Positions 8,855 through 16,225 are shown, numbered from the stretch's first letter. The stretch: 64,000 bases of DNA from Aquibacillus saliphilus (GCF_020404745.1 NZ_JAIZAP010000009.1:119642-183641), one strand, 5' to 3'. Notes: a model not told the origin generated them from the letters alone. Translations and numbers: made by a program.

Positions 8855-9502
8855 ATGTCTAGAAAATTAGATCCGCGAGTAGAAAGAACTAGACAATCTT
8901 TTATGGACGCTTTGCTTGAGTTAATGGAGCAGAAGGACTTTCAAAAAATTTCGATTCTAGAAATTGCACAAACCGCTCGCTTGAATCGGTCTACTTTTTA
9001 TCTGCATTTTTTTGATCGGGATGACTTAATGCAACAAATGTTGGACGAGGCGCTAAATGAGCTAAGAGAAAGTGTCAAACTAACGGAAGCAGAGTTTGAA
9101 TATGCTAGTGATAAGCCACACCCAATCTTTATCCGTTTGTTTGAAAAGATGATGGAGGACCGTAAATTTTATTCTGTGATTCTCGCAAATGACAAGATTC
9201 CTTATTTTACTAATTCCGTGTTAGAAATGATAATGGAGTTTATAGCTAAAGCCAAACATTATTTAATTAATGACGAGGTTGAGTTCGTTGTTCCTTTAGA
9301 AATTTCAAGTTCATATGTGGCTTCCGCTTATTTAGGGGTGATTAATTGGTGGCTGAAAAACGAGATGCCATATACTCCTCATTACATGGCAATCCAACTT
9401 ACTCGAATGTCAACGGTTGGCCCTTATCGGACTAATCCATTTTTAAAAGAGAGTGTGGTGCGAGCTTCAAATGAAATGCCTTCACACCAATTTAGAGTCT
9501 GA
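8855..9502 (+). CDS. TetR/AcrR-family transcriptional regulator
   Basis: DNA-binding protein of 215 residues. The N-terminal TetR helix-turn-helix spans about residues 9-55 (RTRQSFMDALLELMEQKDFQKISILEIAQTARLNRSTFYLHF), followed by a divergent all-helical ligand domain. The C-terminal part (SSYVASAYLGVINWWLKNEMPYTPHYMA) is of the TetR_C_33 kind seen in regulators of catabolic operons and YhgE/Pip-type genes. It is transcribed away from the flavoprotein/SRPBCC/SDR operon and most likely represses it until a substrate is bound; this rests on position and the inverted repeats between the genes. ATG start with GACGGGAG upstream. Confidence 0.85.
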   Translation: MSRKLDPRVERTRQSFMDALLELMEQKDFQKISILEIAQTARLNRSTFYLHFFDRDDLMQQMLDEALNELRESVKLTEAEFEYASDKPHPIFIRLFEKMMEDRKFYSVILANDKIPYFTNSVLEMIMEFIAKAKHYLINDEVEFVVPLEISSSYVASAYLGVINWWLKNEMPYTPHYMAIQLTRMSTVGPYRTNPFLKESVVRASNEMPSHQFRV

Positions 9503-9723
9503 AACGATTAGATAATAACAGCGCAAGCACCAGTAAAAGTACTATCTTCAGTACCTGATTTGTATTTTATGAGTATATTTTTAAATGCAAAAATCTGGAT
9601 AGACACATTATTCCTTCCTATTTAATCTCGCCAATTCATCAAATTACTTCCAACATAGACACCTAACACCGACCTCCCGACAATTATAAATATGAAAGAC
9701 AAATCAGGAGGAGGTCACAACAG

Positions 9724-9930
9724 ATGGAGCGTTGTACAATTACAGTAAAAGAAGTGGCGAAGTACCTAGGTGTGCACACGGATACGATTTATGATTTGGT
9801 TCGAGAGGGGAGTTTTCCACATATTCGGTTTGGGCGGAAGATTCTTTTTTCCAAGGCAGCTATTGATAATTGGGTGCACGAGCAATCGAGTACGTCAGTC
9901 TATCCTCAAGACGAGCAGGAAATTGACTGA
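9724..9930 (+). CDS. Small helix-turn-helix (excisionase-like, HTH_17) DNA-binding protein
   Basis: A 68-residue protein that is almost entirely one winged-helix domain of the MerR/excisionase type: TVKEVAKYLGVHTDTIYDLVREGSFPHIRFGRKILFSKAAIDNWV. This family includes phage excisionases and stand-alone bacterial regulators. No integrase or phage gene lies nearby, so it is probably a free-standing regulator with unknown targets. AGGAGGAGG ribosome binding site 10 bp before the ATG; single-gene unit closed by a strong terminator. Confidence 0.82.
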   Translation: MERCTITVKEVAKYLGVHTDTIYDLVREGSFPHIRFGRKILFSKAAIDNWVHEQSSTSVYPQDEQEID

Positions 9931-9965
9931 AATGAATTATCTGATGTAAGTTCAATCAACTGAAG

Positions 9966-9996
9966 AGCGTATGCCATGTTGCTATGGCATACGCTA
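9966..9996 (+). terminator. Terminator after HTH gene
   Basis: AGCGTATGCCAT (9966-9977) and ATGGCATACGCT (9984-9995) form a perfect 12-bp stem with a 6-nt loop. The trailing U-run is weak (AATGTT). Confidence 0.65.
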
Positions 9997-10274
9997 ATGT
10001 TATGTAAGGAAGGAAACGTTTAATGCAAAGAATGGTGTTAAACTTCGAGTTCTTTATGACGAAGTTGGTTCTGGGAGGATGTCTATTTTTTTTTGACTTA
10101 TTGAAGAAGTCATATGAGTTTAGAAATAAGACTTAAAGAGTATAGGGAGAGGCCGGTTTAAATCAAATGTAAAGAAGTATTATCCCGTCTATTTTCACCA
10201 ATCTTATAGTGAATTTTTAAAAAACTCTATGGATTAAAAATCCAGTTAATAATAAGAATGAATACCTTCCCTGA

Positions 10275-10310
10275 ATTTGTACTGTTTAAATTATAATTCA
10301 TAGTACAAAT
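10275..10310 (+). promoter_or_regulatory. Inverted repeat around a TATAAT box, upstream of small lipoprotein gene
   Basis: ATTTGTACT (10275-10283) and AGTACAAAT (10302-10310) are perfect 9-bp inverted repeats, 18 bp apart. TATAAT at 10292-10297 lies between them and could be the -10 box of the lipoprotein gene; I find no good -35. The arrangement suggests a repressor site over the promoter. The rest of 9996-10349 shows no supported gene. Confidence 0.4.
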
Positions 10311-10349
10311 AAGATTGGAAAGACTGAGATAAAAGGAGGTTATAAAAAA

Positions 10350-10496
10350 ATGAAAAAGTTTTATTTAGTATTTTTCTTAACCTTTTCCGTTTTATCGCTA
10401 GCAGGTTGTGATGAAGAAGCACCTGAGGAAGGGGAAGAAATTGAAGAAATAGAAGAAGAGGATGAAATTGGGGACGGAGAAATTGACGATGAGTAA
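10350..10496 (+). CDS. Small acidic lipoprotein (48 aa)
   Basis: A short gene with a clear signal: lysines at positions 2-3, a hydrophobic stretch (FYLVFFLTFSVLSLA), then a lipobox ending LSLAGC, with Cys20 as the lipidation site. The mature part is only 29 residues, of which about two thirds are Glu or Asp, with no aromatic residues. It would be anchored to the outer face of the membrane as a short negatively charged tail. AAAAGGAGGT lies 8 bp before the ATG, and a terminator follows the stop, so it looks like a real gene. Function unknown; no domain recognised. Confidence 0.72.
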   Translation: MKKFYLVFFLTFSVLSLAGCDEEAPEEGEEIEEIEEEDEIGDGEIDDE

Positions 10497-10534
10497 CGAA
10501 TAATTGCTATTAGCAAGGGGATTTATAGTTATTA

Positions 10535-10565
10535 GGCGCTTCTTTAGCTAAGGAAGCGTCATTTT
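10535..10565 (+). terminator. Terminator after small lipoprotein gene
   Basis: GGCGCTTC and GAAGCGTC form a nearly perfect stem around TTTAGCTAAG, followed by ATTTTC. Confidence 0.6.
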
Positions 10566-10646
10566 CTATACTATGATTTGCTGAGCATTTACGACATCAC
10601 CATTTTGCACATATCTTTATTAAATATTTGTAAAATACTGTTAAAA

Positions 10647-10741
10647 TTGTTGCAACAAATAAGTACTGTCTGCGATTATAAATGGAATAGTTTAAAGTTA
10701 TAAAGAGCATTTTTTTGTGATAAAGAATGCTCTTTATTTTC
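10647..10741. other. AT-rich spacer with a 12-bp palindrome and a long hairpin
   Basis: TTGTTGCAACAA at 10647-10658 is a perfect palindrome and may be an operator. ATAAAGAGCATT (10700-10711) pairs with AATGCTCTTTAT (10726-10737) over a 14-nt loop and is followed by TTTT, a terminator-like hairpin. No reading frame precedes it that I can support, so it could close an unannotated small RNA or act on the minus strand. Confidence 0.35.
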
Positions 10742-10853
10742 GTCTGAAATAATCTTTTCAATAAAAATAGTATTAAACTTGATAAATATTTATTGTAAAA
10801 CAATAAATAACTTGTTAAAATCAAAATTGAAAATAAATAGGTGAGGTGTTTTT

Positions 10854-11345
10854 ATGAAACAAGGATCAACGCTTTTTTTAAAGATAGCTGTTTATCTGAT
10901 TGGAACTCCAGTTCTTGCTTTGTGTATCTTTTTGTTGCCTCAGATAGCGAATGAAGCAATTGAACAAGCACAAAGGGGTCAAGAGTTGGCTTATGTAGTA
11001 TTTGGTATTTTAATTGTTATGTATGGATCGGCGATACCGTTTTACTTTTCATTGTATCAAGCATTTAAACTTTTAAGTTATATTGACAAGAACCAGGCAT
11101 TCTCTCAAATTTCTGTAATAGCACTTAAAAAAATCAAAAACTGCGCCATCCTAATCAGTGGCTTGTATGTGGTAGCCTTGCCATTAGTGTATATCATAGC
11201 GGAGTGGGATGATGCACCGGGTCTTATATTGATTGGAATGGTCATTGTTGGTGCTTCAATGGTTATCGCAGTCTTTGCTGCCGTTCTACAAAGACTCCTG
11301 CAGGAAGCTATCCATATAAAATCTGAAAATGATCTAACGGTCTGA
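10854..11345 (+). CDS. DUF2975-family membrane protein
   Basis: Integral membrane protein of 163 residues with four predicted membrane segments (about residues 9-29, 44-66, 96-118 and 130-153) and a conserved polar stretch after the second (FKLLSYIDKNQAFS), typical of DUF2975. These proteins are nearly always paired with a small Xre-type regulator, as here: the stop codon is 9 bp before the regulator's ATG. Function is not established; the pair may be a membrane sensor with its transcription factor. AGGTGAGG ribosome binding site. Confidence 0.85.
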   Translation: MKQGSTLFLKIAVYLIGTPVLALCIFLLPQIANEAIEQAQRGQELAYVVFGILIVMYGSAIPFYFSLYQAFKLLSYIDKNQAFSQISVIALKKIKNCAILISGLYVVALPLVYIIAEWDDAPGLILIGMVIVGASMVIAVFAAVLQRLLQEAIHIKSENDLTV

Positions 11346-11354
11346 GGTGATAAA

Positions 11355-11576
11355 ATGGCGATTATAATCAATATTGATGTGATGCTGGCGAAAAGAAAAA
11401 TGAGCGTAACAGAACTTTCGGAGCGGGTTGGAATAACCATGGCTAACCTTTCTATTTTGAAAAACGGAAAGGCAAAAGCGGTTCGATTATCCACTTTAGA
11501 GGCGATTTGTAAGGCATTGGATTGCCAACCAGGGGATCTTTTAGAATACAAAAGTGACGAAAATGCGCAAGAATAA
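11355..11576 (+). CDS. Xre-family helix-turn-helix regulator, YozG-like
   Basis: A 73-residue Cro/C1-type DNA-binding protein, with the helix-turn-helix at about residues 12-60 (SVTELSERVGITMANLSILKN) and the C-terminal LEAICKALDCQPGDLLEY typical of YozG-like regulators that accompany DUF2975 proteins. Translated from GAGGTGATAAAATG, probably coupled to the upstream membrane protein. Likely autoregulatory; targets unknown. Confidence 0.87.
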   Translation: MAIIINIDVMLAKRKMSVTELSERVGITMANLSILKNGKAKAVRLSTLEAICKALDCQPGDLLEYKSDENAQE

Positions 11577-11809
11577 TAAATAACTTAGATACCACTGCTT
11601 TAGAATTCAATAATCTTATTTTAATTTTACTTTATTCAATTTGAAGGTAGATTATCAAAATAGGGGGACATAAATAAAGAGTCCATCCTTTATAATGTAT
11701 AGTTCAATGTAATTCATTGTTGTTTTAATTGCAGGATGATGTTCAAAAAACGACACAGATCTTATCATAGAGATCAAACAGAAAAATAAGAGATTCTGGA
11801 GGTGTCAAA

Positions 11810-11922
11810 CCCCCCCGAATCCCATTTTGACAATAGGTTGTGTCCAATCCTGGTCTACAGTCCTAAAACTGTGTGTGGGAGAAGAGATTGGAAAAATCAA
11901 TAACATTTCGGGGGGGCAGACA
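11810..11922 (+). promoter_or_regulatory. Structured leader of uppS that can sequester the ribosome binding site
   Basis: Three nested helices can be drawn. CCCCCCCGAA (11810-11819) pairs perfectly with TTCGGGGGGG (11907-11916). Inside, CCAATC (11844-11849) pairs with GATTGG (11886-11891), and ACAGT (11857-11861) with ACTGT (11868-11872). A further small hairpin (ACAA/TTGT) may form near 11829-11841. The outer helix contains the only Shine-Dalgarno-like G-run of uppS, six bases before the ATG, so folding would block translation. A TATAAT at 11691-11696 may be the promoter. It does not match a riboswitch class I know. Confidence 0.5.
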
Positions 11923-12684
11923 ATGTCAATGAAAATTCCATTTTTCAATAATAAACAAACGAAAGAATCCTTTCATTATACGGAAGATAATACACCGGAT
12001 CATATAGCCATAATTATGGACGGTAACGGACGATGGGCCCGGAATCGAGGCATGCCGAGAGTTGTTGGGCATAAAGAAGGGTTATCTGCCGTCGTAAAAA
12101 TTGTCAAGGTAGCAGTCAAATGCAAGGTGAAGGTTCTGACACTTTATGCGTTTTCCACGGAAAACTGGAAACGTCCAAACGCCGAGGTAGACTTTATATT
12201 GAGACTTCCAAAGGAGTTTCTAACCATTTATTTGCCAGACCTTATAGCCAATAATGTACGCATTGAAGCAATCGGTGATATCGAGAATCTTCCAACTTAT
12301 ACACGTGAAGCAGTACAGCATGCAATAGATCGTACCCGGGACAATGACGGTCTTCAGATGACTATTGCGCTCAACTATGGAAGTAGGCACGAGATTCTTA
12401 ATGCTATGAAAAAAATGATCGCTGATGTAAACGAGGCGAAATTGTCACTAGATGAACTGGATGAACAGCGGTTCTCTCGATACCTGCATACAGCAGGTAT
12501 GACAGAACCAGATCTGCTTATTCGCACCGGTGGGGAAAAGCGCCTAAGTAATTTCCTGCTCTGGCAGCTGGCCTACACAGAGTTCTGGTTTACCGATGTC
12601 CTGTGGCCGGATTTTTCTGAGAAGGAATTTATGCATGCACTGGAAGAATACCGGCAACGGAAGAGAAGGTATGGTGGAATATAA
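11923..12684 (+). CDS. uppS: Isoprenyl transferase (undecaprenyl diphosphate synthase family)
   Basis: Cytosolic cis-prenyltransferase of 253 residues, the normal length. It adds isopentenyl units to farnesyl diphosphate to make the long carrier lipid used in cell-wall synthesis. The catalytic Asp is in IIMDGNGRWARNRG, and further signatures are GHKEGL, LTLYAFSTENWKRP and the C-terminal TEPDLLIRTGGEKRLSNFLLWQLAYTEF. The usual RTSGE is RTGGE here. It is not in the normal frr-uppS-cdsA neighbourhood, so this is probably a second copy. I choose ATG 11923: the in-frame TTG at 11827 would add 32 residues encoded by the structured leader. Confidence 0.88.
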   Translation: MSMKIPFFNNKQTKESFHYTEDNTPDHIAIIMDGNGRWARNRGMPRVVGHKEGLSAVVKIVKVAVKCKVKVLTLYAFSTENWKRPNAEVDFILRLPKEFLTIYLPDLIANNVRIEAIGDIENLPTYTREAVQHAIDRTRDNDGLQMTIALNYGSRHEILNAMKKMIADVNEAKLSLDELDEQRFSRYLHTAGMTEPDLLIRTGGEKRLSNFLLWQLAYTEFWFTDVLWPDFSEKEFMHALEEYRQRKRRYGGI

Positions 12685-12750
12685 GTGACACTCTCTCTTT
12701 TTGATTTCCGTTGTGGCTTAACTGCCTTAAGTATGTAACTCAATTCTGGA

Positions 12751-12792
12751 AAGTGCCAATCACTTTTGTTCTTAAGTGGTTGGCACTTTTTT
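12751..12792 (+). terminator. Terminator after uppS
   Basis: AAGTGCCAATCACTT (12751-12765) and AAGTGGTTGGCACTT (12774-12788) make a 15-bp stem with one wobble pair, ending in TTTTTT. Confidence 0.85.
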
Positions 12793-13045
12793 ATGACTAT
12801 CCATAGGTTGTAACTATTGATTTCCTTACATAACACGATGTGATAAAAGGGCTAGGGCAGAGGGAAAGGTTTGTCCCTGTGCGCCTTGTTAACGACTGGC
12901 AGTTTTAAAATATACTTATAATAAGAAAAAGGTACCAAATAGCGATGAACTACTTAGTACCTACAACTACAGACCGTATAAAGAACGGTTGACCATTAAT
13001 GTTTAGATTCTAAAAAGAAGTAACCACTACCTTGATTGGGGGCAG

Positions 13046-13153
13046 TTATTTCTTTTTGTTTAGATAGACTACAATAGTAACAAGGAGTATAAGTCCTGCT
13101 GTCTGTGAAATGCCAAATTGTACTATTAAACTGAGAAGTGATGAGGCAGACCC
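13046..13153 (-). pseudogene. Remnant of a small holin-like (Hol_Tox) toxin peptide
   Basis: The minus strand encodes LLSLIVQFGISQTAGLILL followed by VTIVVYLNKKK and a stop at 13046-13048. One short hydrophobic helix with a KKK tail is the pattern of the putative holin-like toxins (Hol_Tox, TxpA/BsrG-like type I toxins) of Bacillales. No ATG, GTG or TTG is in frame upstream before a stop, so it appears broken. The downstream GC-richer hairpin-like DNA (13015-13045) also fits such loci. Recognition rests on a short peptide. Confidence 0.4.
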
Positions 13154-13189
13154 TCGGTATGGGACCGCAAAGAGATTTGGTCATTTGTG

Positions 13190-13212
13190 GTACATAATCT
13201 CAGATTATGTAC
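13190..13212. promoter_or_regulatory. 23-bp palindrome upstream of unknown gene pair
   Basis: GTACATAATCT and AGATTATGTAC are perfect 11-bp arms around a single C at 13201. AATTTTT follows, so it could be a terminator, but the near absence of a loop fits an operator better. TATAAT at 13279-13284 is a likely -10 for the gene at 13321. Confidence 0.45.
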
Positions 13213-13320
13213 AATTTTTAAGTTATTTGGAGGTTTCGTTTTTCACTGCTATACAGGTACGAAAAGCTAGTTCTGTGGTATAATAATAGTAAGAAAATAG
13301 AAAGAGAGAACCATAATAGT

Positions 13321-13848
13321 ATGCTAATAAAAGTCCAATCAGGAGAGTTTATTGATGTTTGTTTTCGAGTATTAGAGAAAAGTGATTTAAAAATGTATGG
13401 ACTTACCAGACGGAATGGTTGGTTCGATTGGGCAAGTGAGTTTAAAAAGAAGAGAAATTATATGTTTGGCATGTTTGTAGTAGGGAATACTAAAGACTGT
13501 CAAGGAATTATTGCAATCCAAGAACATACCGAAAATCAGCTTATTCATATAGAACTCATGGAAGCAGCCCCATCTAATAGGTACGATGGACCCAGCAGGC
13601 AGTACAAATATGTAGGCATTCATTTATTAGGATTTGCGATGCATTACAGCCTTCAACGTTACGAGCAATTTGAAGGATTTGTAGGATTAATGGCGAAATT
13701 AAACCATAATGAACATTATTATCAACGACTCGGTGGAATTTGTGCCAACCTTATTAATGGAAGACCCTATTACTTTTTTGATGATAAAGCAAGTAGACAA
13801 TTAGTAAATACGTACATGCCTGGAGGTGTGCAATTATGTCAAAGGTAA
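13321..13848 (+). CDS. Hypothetical protein, possible GNAT-like fold
   Basis: A 175-residue soluble protein that I do not recognise with certainty. The middle reads like an acyltransferase of the GNAT type: LMEAAPSNR, then QYKYVGIHLLGFAMHYSL (in the place of the acetyl-CoA loop and helix), then FEGFVGLMAKLNHNEHYYQRLGG, resembling the end of GNAT domains. The normal glycine-rich Q-x-x-G-x-G/A loop is degenerate, so enzymatic activity is doubtful. It overlaps the next gene by 13 bp and is probably translated with it. The Shine-Dalgarno is weak (AGAGAGAACC). Confidence 0.6.
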   Translation: MLIKVQSGEFIDVCFRVLEKSDLKMYGLTRRNGWFDWASEFKKKRNYMFGMFVVGNTKDCQGIIAIQEHTENQLIHIELMEAAPSNRYDGPSRQYKYVGIHLLGFAMHYSLQRYEQFEGFVGLMAKLNHNEHYYQRLGGICANLINGRPYYFFDDKASRQLVNTYMPGGVQLCQR

Positions 13849-14084
13849 GTCATTTTGTATATAAGAAAAGCCGTACGGGAGTTACAGCAGTCAGAAAGGA
13901 ACGAAATGAAATGCACAGTGAAGACTTTATGGATGAATTTGATCGCCTTCACCCTAACGGAAATTACGTGACACCTGGCGAACCTCCAAGAATTCGAATT
14001 CGAGACATGCACAAGTATTGTAAGTCTGTAGGTAAAAAACCAATGGATTTAACCGAAGCAGAAATGGATCAGTTTCGGTACTAA
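13836..14084 (+). CDS. Hypothetical protein (82 aa)
   Basis: A basic 82-residue protein overlapping the 3' end of the preceding unknown gene by 13 bp, with GGAGGTGTGCAATT before its ATG. The N-terminal part is rich in Lys and Arg (KKSRTGVTAVRKERNEM). The C-terminal part contains HPNGNYVTPGEPPRIRIRDM and MDLTEAEMDQFRY. No known domain identified. Coupled translation suggests a shared function with its partner. Confidence 0.6.
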   Translation: MSKVSHFVYKKSRTGVTAVRKERNEMHSEDFMDEFDRLHPNGNYVTPGEPPRIRIRDMHKYCKSVGKKPMDLTEAEMDQFRY

Positions 14085-14119
14085 TAAGACACCAAGGTGA
14101 TGTCCTTTGGGGTCTTATT
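14083..14119 (+). terminator. Possible terminator after the unknown gene pair
   Basis: AATAAGAC (14083-14090) and GTCTTATT (14112-14119) pair, with CCAAGG/CCTTTGG pairing inside. It overlaps the stop codon and has no long U-run. Confidence 0.45.
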
Positions 14120-14371
14120 AGGTCATTTAACAATAAAGGCTTTCTACTTTTTATTGTTATCTCTCGGATATTGATCACTTACTTCAATTGTAACTACTCT
14201 GTATAAAATGCTGTGAAAATTAACGTAAAGTCTGTACTTAAATTAATTATGAGGTACACCTTTTCATAATTTAATTCTAGTCACCTCTAAGAAAATATTC
14301 CTCAACACCCTTTGTTTTTAATTATTGTAGTTAATCAAAAGATTGATGTAATGAATGTGGGTGAATTTTTT

Positions 14372-14521
14372 ATGGCCATGTTAAGTTGGAATGAAATCAA
14401 AAGTCGAGCTATTCGGATTTCTAGAGAATGGAAAGATGAAGAGCGTGAATCCGGGGAAGCTAAAACTTTTTGGAATGATTTTTTTAATATTTTTGGTATT
14501 TCTAGCCTGCAATATCTGTGA
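14372..14521 (+). pseudogene. N-terminal remnant of an MmeI-like restriction-modification enzyme
   Basis: Forty-odd residues, MLSWNEIKSRAIRISREWKD followed by EERESGEAKTFWNDFFNIFGIS, match the conserved start of large MmeI-like (type IIL/IIG) restriction-methylation proteins. The frame then runs into unrelated DNA and stops. The intact enzyme would be about 900 residues, so more than 90 percent is missing. It marks a lost restriction system or an insertion by recombination. Confidence 0.6.
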
Positions 14522-14663
14522 ATACAGTAGCCCTTGTTCGTCCTTGAAATCTCGCACTTGGTTCCGCAATTCCGAGGGTAGTGTATGGATGTAGACTTTC
14601 TTACCCATTGCTAATATATCTTCTGTTTTGGCTAAATCAGGTTTCTTACAAGTGGATCCTGTG

Positions 14664-15161
14664 ATGGTCACGGAAGAAGACCGGCAAATGTTTTACTTAC
14701 AGACTGTCATAGAGGCGCTAATAACCTATTGCTACCTTTGGAAAAAATGGAGCTACTTGAATTAGCTGAACAGCTTAGCCATATTGAGGAAAACTGGGTC
14801 GATAAAGGCTATGATTTTATAAAGGAACAGCTCTTTCGGTATCATTTGGAAGAACTACTGATGATTCCTGGTGAGAGTGGTAAAGAAGAAAAGATTAGGG
14901 CACATGTGTTAGAAAAACTGGCTCCATTTGTCGATTACCTAACTGTGGATCATGCAGGGAACATATTAGCGGAAAGAACGCACAGAGGTGTGAATGGTCC
15001 AACGATTCTACTAAATGCACATCTTGATACAGTTGATGAAATAGAAAGACCGTAAAATTATTAAAGACGGTTCCATCTGGTCTAGCAGTGAAGGTATCCT
15101 AGGTGCTGATGATCGTGCAGGTGCAGCAGTTTTGCTACATGTCGCCAAACATCTTCATTAA
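14664..15161 (+). pseudogene. Broken M20-family peptidase, N-terminal part
   Basis: Three frames together encode the start of a zinc peptidase of the M20/M25/M40 family: MVTEEDRQMFYLQTVIEAL from 14664, then PLEKMELLELAEQLSHIEEN through ILLNAHLDTVDE (first metal His and Asp), then, after a +1 shift near 15054, KDGSIWSSSEGILGADDRAG (second metal Asp pair) and a stop at 15159. Two frameshifts and loss of the remaining roughly two thirds show that it is dead. Intact relatives are cytosolic amino-acid or peptide hydrolases of about 540 residues. Confidence 0.75.
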
Positions 15162-15262
15162 CTTTGAAAGATGTAACCATACGGTTGATATCATAACTTT
15201 TACTATTGAGACACGAATTATGAAGTATATCTGGGAATAATTAATAATTTAAATAAGAAGTA

Positions 15263-15453
15263 TTAAGAATTGATTTGCTTTAAGTTTACCTCTACATTCT
15301 TTAGGTATTGTAAGTTTCTTTCTAGTTCGGAATAATGTCTTTTCTTTTCATCAAACAGACTAAAGTATCTTTTGAATTGTTTATAACTTAATGTGTGGGT
15401 ATTATCCAAATGAGTTTCTATAAAAGAAAGCAAGTTATTTAAAGAACAGAGTT
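15263..15453 (-). pseudogene. C-terminal fragment of an unknown protein
   Basis: The minus strand is open for about 62 codons with coding-like composition, ending LSYKQFKRYFSLFDEKRHYS then ELERNLQYLKNVEVNLKQIN and a stop. It has no start codon or ribosome binding site, and a stop lies just upstream. The helical, charged ending is reminiscent of a regulator's C-terminal coiled coil, but I cannot name it. It belongs to the decayed stretch 14.3-15.5 kb. Confidence 0.35.
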
Positions 15454-15540
15454 ATACTGAACAGTAATGTTTTTTACGGTGTTTCTATTTGGAAACTGTG
15501 TGTTGAAAACATTGCAAGAGGAATGATCTTATGTTATTTT

Positions 15541-15558
15541 TATAGTTATCGTTCTATA
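15541..15558 (+). promoter_or_regulatory. Putative TetR operator over the TetR promoter
   Basis: TATAGT, a likely -10, is followed after three bases by CGTTCTATA. The same arrangement (TATAAT, three bases, CGTTCTATA) occurs before the MFS gene at 16186-16203, so this is a good candidate for the shared binding site of the TetR protein encoded at 15577. Confidence 0.5.
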
Positions 15559-15576
15559 TAAAAGGAGGTTTATCTT

Positions 15577-16116
15577 ATGAGCAAAAAGAAACAAGATCTC
15601 ATTGAACATGCGGAGCAGTTATTTTATAATCATGGTTTTCATGCTGTTGGATTAAAGCGAATCATCAAAGAAGCAAATGTTGCACTTATGACGTTATATA
15701 ATCACTTTGACTCGAAAGAAGCTCTGATCCTAGACGTACTTAAAAAAAGAGGTGAACAATATTTTTCTTTGCTGAAGTCATCTGTTGAAAATTCCAAAAG
15801 CTCACCGATATTGTCCCTAGCAGAAGCCCATATTGATTTTATTCGAAAACATAATAAGAATGGATGTATGTTTTTAAGGGCTAAAGAAGAGTTCTCTTTT
15901 GATGAAGATCATGAGATTTTCCAATATGTAAATGAACATAAAAGGTCGTTGCTGGCTTTTTTTGAAGAAATTGGCTTCAATCATAGCGAAGCTTTACAGT
16001 TGGTGTTATTGTTTGAAGGGGCAACTGCTTTGTCTGAAACCTTGACTATGGATGAAGTGGAGATGACGTTTATGCATTCGATAAAGTCTATGAAGCTCCA
16101 GATGAGGGTTGAATAA
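15577..16116 (+). CDS. TetR/AcrR-family regulator of adjacent MFS gene
   Basis: A 179-residue repressor-type protein. The helix-turn-helix is at residues 8-52 (IEHAEQLFYNHGFHAVGLKR, then ANVALMTLYNHFDSKEALIL). The C-terminal domain has the cysteine-containing CMFLRAKEEFSF stretch and a long helical bundle. It precedes an MFS exporter-like gene by 109 bp in the same direction, and the two promoters share a CGTTCTATA motif, so it probably represses both itself and the transporter. The effector is unknown. AAAGGAGGTTTATCTT before the ATG. Confidence 0.87.
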   Translation: MSKKKQDLIEHAEQLFYNHGFHAVGLKRIIKEANVALMTLYNHFDSKEALILDVLKKRGEQYFSLLKSSVENSKSSPILSLAEAHIDFIRKHNKNGCMFLRAKEEFSFDEDHEIFQYVNEHKRSLLAFFEEIGFNHSEALQLVLLFEGATALSETLTMDEVEMTFMHSIKSMKLQMRVE

Positions 16117-16185
16117 GAAAGTCGCACAACTAGTCTGAAAAGTCTTAGGGCGGTGTTTGCTCAAGATTTTTTCTTTTGCTAAAAA

Positions 16186-16206
16186 TATAATGACCGTTCT
16201 ATACAT
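16186..16206 (+). promoter_or_regulatory. Promoter -10 and putative TetR operator of MFS gene
   Basis: TATAAT at 16186-16191 is followed by GAC and CGTTCTATACA, matching the site before the TetR gene. The transporter ATG lies 35 bp from the -10 box. Confidence 0.5.
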
Positions 16207-16225
16207 AAAGGTGGAGGTGTTGTTA

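Noticed and set aside
9724..9930. HTH_17 protein as a phage excisionase marking a prophage
   Set aside because: No integrase, att repeats or phage genes nearby.
10023..10136. 37-codon frame starting MQRMVLNFEFFMTK
   Set aside because: Ribosome binding site is only fair and composition is not convincing; no terminator or conservation evidence.
11827..11922. TTG start that would extend UppS by 32 residues
   Set aside because: The extension is not like UppS N-termini and coincides with the structured leader.
12996..13184. 62-codon minus-strand frame starting MTKSLCGPIPRV
   Set aside because: No ribosome binding site, Cys/Ser-rich composition unlike a protein; it is out of frame with the more convincing Hol_Tox-like peptide.
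14381..14671. 96-codon minus-strand frame with KKVYIHTLPSELRNQVRDFK
   Set aside because: The middle looks protein-like and may be a relic, but the 3' half is antisense to the MmeI-like fragment and I cannot name the family.
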